Part shown: positions 43,861 through 53,572 of the stretch, piece after piece
Numbering within the stretch: the first letter of the stretch is position 1
How the letters are laid out: the number at the start of each line of letters is the position of its first letter
Source: Tetraselmis striata
Lineage: Eukaryota; Chlorophyta; Chlorodendrophyceae; Chlorodendrales; Chlorodendraceae
DNA length: 64,000 nucleotides
Direction: 5' to 3'
NCBI GenBank assembly: GCA_006384855.1
Contig: VCJN01001724.1
Span: 1 to 64,000, forward strand
Notes under the pieces: model-generated
Database searches by the model: none
What the model saw: the letters and a program-made list of their open reading frames with translations, nothing else
Told to the model about the DNA's origin: nothing
Program-made: the position numbers and the translations under genes

Positions 43861-46311
43861 AAGGGCAGTATTTTCTGCCGCAACGGCAGCCTGCCACTCC
43901 GCAGCATAGGGGGAGCGCATGGCTTCGTCATAAGTGAGCGGGTCAGGAGGTAGATCTCCACCAGGGGAATGGCGAGGTGCTGAGGCTGCAAGGCAAAAGC
44001 CGGAGGTAGGGGCTGGAGAACGGAGGTGGAATTCCCGGCCTGCGATGTCAGGTCGAGGTATCGCGCACGCCAAGAGGGCGGTTGGCACACCGGCGTCGCA
44101 CGGGATGTCGTGCTGAGAGAGGGTGGATGGAAGCGAAACTGAGTCCACGACTGCAGCCGGGGCAGCCGGGCATGAGGACTTGGTGGTCCCATAGTAGACA
44201 TAGGAATCATCGGTGGTGCTGAAGCGGATACGAGTGCTGCGACGCAGTGGCGGGGAAGATGGCAGTGGTGGCAGCTGGCGGACGTCCACGGCAGCGTTGT
44301 CGGCGCCGTCGCTAGGGGAAGAATCAGCCACAGCGTGGGAGCTGACGTTGGACGGAGTAGTGGGAGGCAGGGAAGAACCACGCTGCAGGGGCGACGTGGG
44401 GGTAGCGGTAGAGGACGCCGGGGTGGAAGGGCTTGGAGATGATTCAAGGGAGGGTAGTGGGACCGTTTCCGCAGAGAGGAGAGTTGACGAAGGTGGGGCC
44501 AGTGAGGAGGGCAGCTGGGGAAGAACCGGCTGCGGTGCGGAGGTATGGTTGTCGTTGTCCACGGAACGGGGAGGCGGAGAGGCATGCGATGGTGGAGAGT
44601 CCACAGATGGGTGTATGATGCCGGTGGAAATGTATGTGGGAGGTTGCGCATGGTCATCGTCGTCATCAACAGAGAGCGCTGGCGACTGAGGGTATAGCGT
44701 CGCCGCCTCGCTTGGTGACTCCAACAAGGGCTCGCTAGAAAAGGACTGGGAACCGAATGGAAAGGTGTGGCCCTGCCTCCAGCTCCCGCAGAACACCGCA
44801 CTGCGTGTTACCGAGATCGCGCCGGTGGTTGGGTTATACACCTGCCAGCCAGGAGAATTAGGCGACTGACCGACGTATATGCCCTTCCATGCCGCCACGT
44901 CCGCCTTTCGGCGAAGCGTACGGTCGAGGTGCACGTAGGCCGGGCAGCCGAAGACCCGCAGGCCGGAGAGGTCTACCTCTTGACCAGCAACGAGCAACGG
45001 AACATCTGCGGGTCCTGCGCTCCACTTGCGATTAATGATTTAGACTGCATGGTACCAAGAGAGCTCCCAGAAACGAAGGGGTAGGCCGGCATAGAGCAGT
45101 TGGCATTTCGCAATGCAGGCCAAGGTTCGCCAAGGGCGCTCCGCACGCGCGTTCTGATGAGGGCTATAGCTGTCGCACGTCTGCATATCCACATTAGCGT
45201 CTTTGCAGATCTTCTCAAGAGAAGAGCACATGAACACAGCAGCGCGGTCAACGCGGATTTGACTGACAGTGAAGCCCTTGCGGCGTGCGAAAGCCAAGAA
45301 GCGATCCACAGCACCTGTGGCCTCGGACTGCGTAACAAGACTGCCCGCCAGGTGAACATTCGTGCGCCGGCAGTTGGCGCCAATCATCCAGCGGCGACCG
45401 TGAAGCGACGGAGCCATGGGTCCCCATATGTCGAGATTGAGTACGGCGAATGGTTCATGCTCGAAGCGTGAGCCGACGGTGCGAGGAACTGCAGCGACGG
45501 TGGACTTGACGAGTGCGCACACCTCGCAGAATGGTGGGGCACCGATAACATATGGGAGACTGGGCACCAGTTTGGCGGTTCGCAAGATGCCGTCATGATG
45601 GGTGTGACCCATCCGCGCATGGAGGAGTGCAGCCTCGGCACGAGAGCCAGCAAAACCGCCCGAACGGCCGACGGCGGCCGCTGCCACCGGTACGGGAGAG
45701 GAGAGTGTGCGAGCACTAGCTTGGGGCACATCGGCAGAAGGGGTCACGACAGCGTGCAGCGCGTAGAGTCCAACATCGTGCATACGTTCCACATTGACGT
45801 CCGCGCCGCAAGGGAGCGTCATGGTAGAAGTGCTGGGGCCGAAGTAGAAAGTCGCGCCGGAGGACTGCGCTGCGCTCTGGCTGAAAAGAAACTCCACTGC
45901 GTGCGGAAGAGCGGCGGTGAGAAGGCCGGGAGCGTGGAGTACATTCCGCAAAACGGAGACGGTTGGTTGACCGGCGGTAGATGTGTAAGTAACGTGTAAG
46001 GTACCCACACCGTAAACTGTTGCGCGTAGGCCGCCAAGGCGAAACTGGTCCGAGGACGCCAGTGTCGTGTAAGTATAGAAGCGACGACGCCGCCCAGCGA
46101 CGTGCCGCGATGCGCCGCTGTCCAGGAGGAATAGTTGAGGACTGGGAGGTGCGGTGTTGGGAAGAACAGCACACGCCGGTAGAGCCGTACATGGCATGGA
46201 TGTGCAAAGATAGGCCGCCACGGCCCGGAAGAACCAGACCGCGAGGTTGCGGTCGACGCAGCCTCCGAGGGCTGCACACAACTCGTTGTTGGGGATAGAT
46301 GTGCAGAGCAC
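43774..46311 (-). pseudogene. Copia protease-integrase region with one in-frame stop
   Basis: One frame runs from the methyltransferase C-terminus (about 46311) into protease (LFLLDSGASRHVAG, catalytic DSG near 46122), a pre-integrase zinc motif (HARMGHTHHDG ... CEVCALVKST, about 45630-45490), and the integrase core: Asp in LNLDIWGP, Asp in IRVDRAAVF, and Glu in QNARAERPW. A single TAA at 45040-45042 interrupts it in the YHAV/IINR segment. The same frame then resumes to 43774 with the integrase C-terminal region (LSGLRVFGCPAYVHLD, KGIYVGQSPNSPGW) and a Ser/Pro-rich linker. Confidence 0.88.
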
Positions 46312-47140
46312 CGCGTTCCTAGCTAGGGAAACCCATGATGAGAGCGCGCACTAGAGCATCCGGTTCCTCCATCTTTCCAAAATACATCAGCATGCCAGCA
46401 CCAGGAGATCCGTCCGACTGAGGACGAAAGGCATAACTCCCTGCCGTTGCGACTAGTTTAGGGAGGTGATGTTGGTAAGGGCGAATGCATGTCCATTCGG
46501 GCGACATGCCGTGCGATGACGGCACCGACGCCAGCGGCGGAGCCGAGTGACGTTGAGTGGCGTAGTGGTCCATGAGAGAGCTATAAGGAGCAGCGTTGGT
46601 CCACATACAGGAGTGTACGCCGGGCAGCCGACGAACCGCAGTCCAACGCGTTCACGATGAGAGGCTCGCCGAGAGAGAGGATAAGCTCTGGACACTTCAG
46701 CGCTCCCGGCACATTTTCGATTAAGTAAGAAACTGAGGCAGGCTGCGCATCCGCCAGATGCCGTACAATGCGAATGACGGCTGCCATGACGCCGCTGCGC
46801 ATATCCTCCCACCCGCGACCGGAGCCAGCGCTAGACCAGGGCTCACAGCAGGGCCCCGCAGCAACCAGGGTGATTGGAGGCATGGCCGCAAGCACATCCT
46901 CAGTGATTAAGGTCACGTCTTGCGGCGTAGAGGAGAACGCCTCCTGAAAGGCGTCCTCGTGGAGCTGGGTCGGGTACTCGGCAGACAGCATCCGAAGGCG
47001 GTCCGCAGCCCAACATCTCCGCACGGGACTAATTTCGCAAAGTGTCACCCTAGTGACCGCAAGCCTGCCGTCAGCATGCCGTCGAGCAGAGAGAGCGTCC
47101 CACCGCAGCACAGCCCGAAGAAATGGTTGATGATGAGAGC
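46210..47140 (-). pseudogene. Cytosine-5 DNA methyltransferase domain inside the Copia element, frame-broken
   Basis: It lies between Gag and protease. Motif I-like HFFGLCCGGTLSLLDG is at about 47122; the acidic motif II VTLCEISPVRRC at about 47060-47020. Motif IV GPCCEPWSSAG has the catalytic Cys at 46845-46847, motif VI is LIENVPG at about 46720, and motif VIII-like SSAARRTLLY follows. Then WTNAAPYSSL, LPKLVATAGSYAF, EPDALVRALIMGFP and NNELCAALGGCVDRNLAVWF match the C-terminal target-recognition and motif IX/X parts. Frame changes fall near 47045, 46600 and 46325. The C-terminal end is in frame with the protease, so the domain belonged to the polyprotein. Family members methylate cytosine in DNA; specificity cannot be read here. 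Confidence 0.85.
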
Positions 47141-47423
47141 ATGAGGAAGAGGCACCAGGCCCACGGTCTGAAGGGACGGAAGCTCCAGGGCGGACGCGGG
47201 GGGTGCAGCAACAGTTGTGAAAACCAATGCGGATGGCGCGCACATGTCCATGGTTGCGGTGCAGCCAGTCGGAGTCGCAGGGCCCGTGACTGGTGAGTGA
47301 TGCTCAGTGGCTGGTCGCTCCAACGGTAGTGATACGCCGTCAAGGGCATGTGTGCAAAGTGAGGAATGGGCACGTGGGCGGAGTGGACCAGCGGCAGATG
47401 GGGCATTAGAGTAGAGAGAGTAG

Positions 47424-48812
47424 CTACGCCCACAATTTGTGTAATCGATGAGGGGTGAGGCCGATCCACGTAGCTAGGGCACATGTGTCGTGCTGACCGC
47501 CGCGCCCAGCCAGACCAACGCCGCCACTCCGCGCGGCCGTGGTGTCATTGAAGTAACCACAGTCACCGCAGTCAGTGTAGGTGGCGCACTCAGCGCCCTC
47601 TCCGCCAGCACACGTTCCATCCATCACGTCGAGCAGCTCATCGAATCCATCACAGCCAGCCGAGACGGAGTAACTGCGCTGTCCTTGCGGGAGCTCAGTA
47701 GGTGCAGTCTCGACGACGGTGGGGGAGGGCACATTGAATCCGTCGCAGACGGGAAGGGAGAGCGGAAAAGCGGGGGCGTGAGCCATGCATACGAAACCGT
47801 CCCCAGGCAACTCCACGATGGGAGGGACGCTGGCGCTAGCGCCAGTTGGCCGGCCGCCAGGGAACACAGGCGGCTGGGACTTGACAGGGTTCGGGCGTGC
47901 TCCCGCTGGAGTGCGAAGGCCGCCGCTGGCAAGCCACGCAAGTTTCTCCGCCGGCGGGGAATCAAGGAGCATGGAGCCGTTGACGTGCCGTGTTTGCCAG
48001 CAATACGGTGTTGTGTGACGGGAACGACCACAGCGACTGCATTCACGGTCGGGGCAGGACTGGGTAGGGAGCGACGCCGGCATTGCCACTGGTGGTGGGG
48101 TGACGGGAGCAGGAGCGCGAGGAATAAGGTCAACGTGCGGTGACAACGACGGACGCCTGGCGGCCTCACGAAGAGCCTTGATCATGACCTTGCCGCGAAG
48201 CGCTGCGTAGTCGCAGTGGATGCCGTCTGCCCGTAGCTCCTCCAAGTCGTCCCGCAGTTTCTCATAGCGCTCGTGGATACCGGGAACAAAATATAGATCC
48301 ATGAAGTCGTCGTCCGTAAGCTCCGCCTCCAGGGTTGTGCGCAAGGTACGGCGCGCAGTCTCCATGCGATAAAGGTAGGCGCCTAAGTCTTCATGCGCGA
48401 GTTGACCGCGTCGCAGGCCGTCCAGTACCGTTTTTACGTGCCTATGCTTGTGCTGATGAAATAAGTTTAGCACCGCTCCCCATGCAGCCGCGCCATGATG
48501 GTTGTCGATAGCGAGGATATCGTTGTCAAGAGGGGTGCAATAATTGACCTCCGCAGTTGCAAGAGGATTTTGTTGAACGGCTGCCTCCACGCACTCGAGG
48601 AGAAGATTTTGACGCAGGTAGCCACTGCCCCCGGCCAGGGCCTCAGCGAGGCCGTTTCTGGCAGCCCATGATGTAAAGGACTTGCGCCATGTGATAAAAT
48701 CTTGAATGCTTGCCCGGTCCGCAAGTTTGGGAGCGCGCTGCGGCTCGACACGTTGCATGGTGCTCTCCTCAAGAAGGACAGCGGGGGATGCGCCGGAGGT
48801 TGCCGATGTCAT
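47424..48812 (-). CDS. Copia Gag with CCHC zinc knuckle
   Basis: The start at 48812 (MTSATSGASPAVLLEESTMQ) is chosen because it follows a ~24-base C run (sense) in the leader. Upstream codons are Pro repeats from that run. The capsid-like region contains FITWRKSFTSWAARNGLAEA, LDNDILAIDNHHGAAAWGAV and LRRGQLAHEDLGAYLYRMET. The knuckle CSRCGRSRHTTPYC is CX2CX4HX4C (about 48045-48000). A Pro/Gly-rich tail with CATYTDCGDC follows before the stop at 47424. The frame is open for 463 codons. The methyltransferase region follows in another frame. Confidence 0.85.
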   Translation of the reverse strand: MTSATSGASPAVLLEESTMQRVEPQRAPKLADRASIQDFITWRKSFTSWAARNGLAEALAGGSGYLRQNLLLECVEAAVQQNPLATAEVNYCTPLDNDILAIDNHHGAAAWGAVLNLFHQHKHRHVKTVLDGLRRGQLAHEDLGAYLYRMETARRTLRTTLEAELTDDDFMDLYFVPGIHERYEKLRDDLEELRADGIHCDYAALRGKVMIKALREAARRPSLSPHVDLIPRAPAPVTPPPVAMPASLPTQSCPDRECSRCGRSRHTTPYCWQTRHVNGSMLLDSPPAEKLAWLASGGLRTPAGARPNPVKSQPPVFPGGRPTGASASVPPIVELPGDGFVCMAHAPAFPLSLPVCDGFNVPSPTVVETAPTELPQGQRSYSVSAGCDGFDELLDVMDGTCAGGEGAECATYTDCGDCGYFNDTTAARSGGVGLAGRGGQHDTCALATWIGLTPHRLHKLWA

Positions 48813-49304
48813 GTTTATGGGGGGGGGGGGGGGGGGGGGGGAATAGTAAGTTGAAAGGCGTCCGGCTAAAAAGGGTTGATGGCTGAAAGGGTTGAAAGGT
48901 TGAAAGTCGTCCTGCCAGTGGCAGTAAATGTGATGACCGGAAGAGTTTGGTGTTGATATTGCATGATTATATGTTTTTTCAGCAAGCTGAGATGATGTCG
49001 ACCACAAGCTTGTAGAGGATGAGCAAGAAGAAAGCCAAAGGCGTTGAGGCCGAGGCAGACACGAAGTGGCAGGAAGTAGAGACGACGTCTGAAGACGTTG
49101 TCGACACGAGGGTGTTGAAGCATGTGTCCAAAATATAGGAAAGGGGAAAGGAAAGTCGATCAGTTTCGAGCTGTTTTTCAGGTCGGCGCGCTTGTTGGCA
49201 AGCAGCTGGAGCGGCCGAGGTAGTGCAAAAAGAAAGGCAAAGGAAGTCGGTGGAATTCACTCGATGCTGTCGAGGAAGTCTACCAAGTGAGAGGGCCCAT
49301 AGCC

Positions 49305-49631
49305 TGACAAAGGGATGGCTCAAGAACTAGAAGCTGAGAAGGAAGGAATGATTACAGTTCCGGAATTCCGGGCTATATATATGTGTGTGGTCGTGCGGCT
49401 GAACGGTCACACCTCGGTCAGCCTCGCACGTACTCTTGATGGATACGGGTAGTTGGCCGGTATCTCTAGGGTCTCTAAGTGAAACTACTAGAACTGCTAA
49501 GCGTTGCCCTTGTATGGGGGAGGGGAACCGCCGGGTCGCCGAACGGTCACCTGACATGGTGACGATGGTGATTTAACTGTCGGGTGTAGGGTTTGACAAA
49601 GCAGGGCTAGACAGGGTCTGACTAGCCAACA
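49305..49631 (-). repeat. 5' LTR of the Copia element
   Basis: 327 bp with TG...CA ends in the plus-strand orientation. Near-identical to 43134-43468. The element leader and Gag lie to its left because the element is on the minus strand. Confidence 0.93.
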
Positions 49632-49636
49632 CTTTA

Positions 49637-51046
49637 TACCCACCCGCGCGACAACACGACCATTTGTGGGCGCCCTTTAAAAAACGAGAATTCGGTGCAT
49701 GATGCGTTGGCGCCGGAAAATTGTGGGTTGCGCCAACCGTCCAAACCCATGGAAATAGCGGCAATCGTCGCACCAAACTCGGTGAATACGGCCCTTGGCA
49801 TAAAGTTGCACACACTGTGCGTGTAGGCCACTGAAAGCATGTCGCTATATATAGGCACGACGTGACACCCCAACGACAAGTTGGCCACTATGGGGAGCAG
49901 TTTTGGGGTGAAAATGCTGCCGTTTCTGTGGCGAACGCACGTGGGTGAGGCGCTCGATGGCCCCCTTGGCGTAGGGCGATGCTCTACTATGGGGGCGCGT
50001 GGTGGAATGCCAGTTGCACCGTTCCGTGGGCGGGGTGGCGCGGTAGGGGCGTGGACTTTAATTAATATGAAATTTCTTGAAAAATGCTGTGGAAAATGGC
50101 ATTTTGGCTGGTAGATGTGTGTATCGCTAGGAGGCGGCACATGCCAAGTGTTGGTAATCCGTGGTCATCCACACACATAATGCTCTCGCACAGCCCGGTA
50201 TGGGGCTTAGACACGCACTTGGCGCAAAGCCACGCGCATGACATGGGTGGGCACATGAGGCAGTGAGGGGCAACTTGGATGATCATCTTTGGGGATTTTT
50301 CCCGGGGCCCCAAAAAACCGATTTTTTTCTTAGAAGATTGTTATCGACGCAGATTTGAACGAGCAATCGCGTGGTATTTTTAAAACAATTTTTTGAGCAA
50401 ACCCTGAGAAGTTATAACGTTTTAAAGCCAAGGGGGTGTTGCTGAGCGTGGCCGACACTGATGCCATGCCAGTATCGCAACGCAACATGTACTAGCCGCC
50501 GCCCACACGGCTGCACCCCAACCAAATGCATCCGAGCCCCTCGCCAATGTGTTTCCTCACGCGTTCATGGCCATCCCGCCGTTTGGTTGTCTATTCACGC
50601 GCGTCGGCGTGTGCGTGATACCGACCCTAATTTTTTGTGCAGTTGCAGGCGACGCCCATCCACGCACCAAGTGCAGCGTGACACCCTAGTCAAAGGTCTT
50701 TAAGCTTCGGTTTGAGCCACTCGTCAAGCAGGTTTTATAAAACCCTCTGAGATTCCAGGGTTTCATCTCATATACCCTACGTTCAGGTACCCTAGACTTC
50801 TGAAGTCTTGAGACTGCCGAAAAGGGACCCCAAACTTATGTGCAGGGGTGTATATAGCGGCCCGCATCCCGTAGTGGGTGTGTATATGTGCTGCTGGTGT
50901 GAATTACAAAAATGGTACTAACAAATCCACCTACCTTCTGCTAGTAGTACTGGTGCCCCGTAGCAGGGGGCGACTTTTCGTCATCGTCGTCCGACTTGGC
51001 GCTGCGCAGTAGTTACAGCGCGTGGGCGACCGCCCGGTATAGTATA
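49637..51046. other. Copia right flank, no assured gene
   Basis: AT-richer sequence. A minus-strand stretch (50313-50100) encodes closely spaced Cys/His (CLMCPPMSCAWLCAKC then HTGLC and CVDDHGLPTLGMC), which could be a zinc-binding remnant. The following minus frame to 49634 shows no known domain. Confidence 0.35.
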
Positions 51047-52080
51047 GCGAGCAATTACCCTATTATGGGGCACCTTTCTGTTTAACCTAATCTCCCGAAT
51101 CGCCACATTACTGCATGCCATCCCCGTCTTTTGCATCCCATTCCGGGTGCTGTTGGCTGTCTGTGGCCTGTTCTATGACTCAATTTGACAAAGTTTAGGC
51201 ATAGAAGTGCCGGGTTCAGAGGGTGGAGGTCGGGCCTTTTTAGAAAATCCGAGTTTTCAAATTATGGGGCACCCCGCGCGGCGGGCCTGCCGCGCACCAT
51301 CACCTAGGGACACATGCGCGGCGACGTCACAACCACGCCCGGCCACGAGCCTAAAGACGCCCCTCCCGCCCCCTATCTGCCCACGTTGGTGTCTAGAGGG
51401 GCTAGACGCTGCCGGAGTGGTGGCGAGCCCTGCGCCATGGCGAGGATTTGGAGCGCCATCGCGGTCGAGGTCGGGTCGGTCCGGGGGGCGCCCACTGCCT
51501 GCGACTCTGCTGGCGTCTCGGGCGCGCCAGGCCCAGCCTGTAGAGCCTCCGCCGCGGCGCTGGCTGCAGCAACGGCCCTGGCCATAGCCTGATTGACAAT
51601 GTGCTCTGCGTCGCGGGGAGAAGGCGTGCCGCCTTTTTTTTTCCCGAGCCGACTCGCCAAGATCGCTCCTGCTCGCACACGCACGCACGCACGCCCACCG
51701 ACAGCCCCCGCGACAGACCAACACAGCAGCCCTTCACCCCATCATCCCTGCTAGGCATGTCACGTCACAGCTGGCCCTGGTGGCGAGCCAGGTTACGAGA
51801 GGAGGTGTCGTCGGCTGGCAGAGAGCGGGCACGTGTTGCGGGTGAAGATTCGAAGTTTGAAATTTCACATTTTCCGAGCTGACCCACCTCCACTATCCCG
51901 GTCACAGCTTCCACATACGAGGCATGCGCGCACCGCCCGCTTGGGAAAACCTAGCAGACAGATAGGTCTAGGGCTGGTGAGAAGCCCACCTCCATTCCTG
52001 CAATCCTACTGGCTATGGCTGGTCTTGCCCCGAGAGGGTGCCCCATAATTTGGGTGCCCCATAATAGGGGAATTGCTCGC
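51047..52080. mobile_element. TA-flanked inverted-repeat element (1034 bp)
   Basis: The ends are GCGAGCAATTACCCTATTAT and the inverse of GCGAGCAATTCCCCTATTAT, matching over ~29 bp with one mismatch. TA is present on both sides (51045-51046, 52081-52082), as expected for Tc1/mariner-like or similar TA-targeting elements. Interior GGTGCCCCATAAT motifs repeat near both ends. A minus frame at 51684-51373 (Ala-rich) has no transposase motif, so the element is non-autonomous or MITE-like. Confidence 0.7.
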
Positions 52081-52082
52081 TA

Positions 52083-52431
52083 GTCATCATTATGCGGACA
52101 TACCGGTACATCTGAATCAGTTTTATTACGCCCATAATACTATTGATGACAATAAATCAATACCGCATTAGGGAATTTCCGCGGGAAATGGCGAAATAAC
52201 GAAGGATTAACATAGCGACTACCGGTTTAAATCTAAACCGGTACTTTCGTTCAAGCATCATTATTTCGCTACGAAGGATTAATGGGGTACTGATAGCCCT
52301 AATGTAAAAAACAATCGTTTAATGGCTATTGATGTATTAGTCGCTAAGGATTTTTTAATGGATGGCTAAAAACGCGCGCGCGGAGCGCGGTACTGGTATG
52401 TATAGTCGCCGAATAAACATGTGTAATTTTT
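52083..52431. other. AT-rich spacer with palindrome
   Basis: Contains the near-perfect palindrome TACCGGTTTAAATCTAAACC (from 52220) and inverted ATTATTTCGCTACGAAGGAT-like sequences around it. No gene. Confidence 0.4.
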
Positions 52432-52818
52432 CCAGCTATGGCGTCGGGCCCTCCCTCACATTGCCTTCTTTGTTGCACATGTATCGCACTCCCGAAATGC
52501 TTTGCTCCGCGTGTTGGGGCTTGCCCCAACTCGCATTACTCGAATGGGCCGACGCCTAAACGGGTAGGGCGGACCTTTCGTGGTCGGTGCGTGGTAGTTT
52601 CATGGCAGTGCTTTAGAGGGTGATCCAAGTGTTGGAAATTATTCCTTCAATGGCCTTTAATTAGTCTTGCAGAATGCCTCGGCAATTTGCTTGATGACTA
52701 TAACGGAGCGTCGCCTACCCAGGGCTTTCCGTAACTGGATTGCTGCCTAAACGGCCGTCGTAGAGACGCTGCAAGGGTTTCACTGGTGCCAGACATGTCC
52801 CTGGGGCGAGGAAAAAAC
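52432..52818 (+). mobile_element. LINE-B 3' end
   Basis: Matches 13555-13936: the coding end (MYRTPEMLCSACWGLPQLAL frame), then the 3' UTR with GTCGTAGAGACGCTGCAAGG and a terminal A-rich GGGGCGAGGAAAAAAC. It is 5'-truncated at about 52432 and ends exactly where the YR3 left repeat begins. Confidence 0.7.
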
Positions 52819-53157
52819 ATGTGTAGAGCTGTATTCTTAGGGTTTCCTTGCCCTTTCCTGACCCTAAGGAATGCTGGTGTCGACGCCAGCTGCCCGCGGC
52901 CTCTGCGCCAAGCCAAAAAAATGATGTGGCGGCCACAGCGCAATTGCACGACTGTAGTGCGGGAAGTCTTGGTACTTTGAATTGGTGCCGTGTCATTATT
53001 ATATATATGGCACTTTGCGTGCCACACTTGACTTAAATAAACATTGGTCATCCCAATACCCGTCGAATCTTATAAAATCATCATCGTCCGCTAGATGGGA
53101 CCACTACCTTAGTGTCGTATTGGCCTCCTGCCCGCACAACACTAACTCGCGGTTTTG
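52819..53157 (+). repeat. YR3 left direct repeat
   Basis: Shared with 58447-58770: TTCCTGACCCTA or CCCCTGACCCTA, GCGGCCTCTGCGCCAAGCCA, GATGTGGCGGCCACA, and the strongly kept block TCATCGTCCGCTAGATGGGA. The level of divergence suggests an old insertion. Confidence 0.75.
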
Positions 53158-53572
53158 GACCGTATACAATGCTCATATGCCCTCGGAAAACGGTTTAAAC
53201 TATGAAATCTTCCAGCCCCTCCGCTCTCGTTGCTACTACATTACCAGCCCAAGCCACGGCTCTTCAAACTCTTCTCCCCGCATCTCCCTCCCGGACGACC
53301 CCTTCGACATGTCTGGCAGCGGCTCACCTACCGACCCCAAGATGGTCGACGCCGGCAAGGCGGCGGCTGTCGAGGGCGTCGAGACCTTTGCCATTGCTCA
53401 AGAGCGCATCGAGATGGAGCGTCGTGCGGCGGACGACGTGAGGATGACGCAACTCATCCATGAGCTGCTCTCCCGGTTCTTTGGTACCCCAGAGACTCAT
53501 ATGCCGCCGGCTGCCACCGGCGAAGAGGACACCATTCCGGGCGGGGACGAGTCCCAAGCTGGTGGTAAGGAC

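Larger units (their letters stand above)
43134..49631 (-). mobile_element. Copia-type LTR retrotransposon carrying a DNA methyltransferase domain
   Basis: The two LTRs (43134-43468 and 49305-49631) have TG...CA ends and a perfect 5-bp target duplication CTTTA (43129-43133 and 49632-49636). Coding order on the minus strand is Gag with CCHC knuckle, cytosine-5 DNA methyltransferase, protease, pre-integrase and integrase, then the first part of RT. This PR-INT-RT order is that of Copia (Pseudoviridae-like) elements. RT stops after motif A and RNase H is missing, so the copy is non-autonomous. A purine tract (sense GTGGGGGGGTG at 43468-43478) precedes the 3' LTR. The primer-binding site next to the 5' LTR could not be assigned to a tRNA. 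Confidence 0.92.

Noticed and set aside
47490-48143. 217-codon plus-strand frame opposite the Copia element
   Set aside because: Antisense to Gag, which has a recognisable CCHC knuckle on the minus strand.
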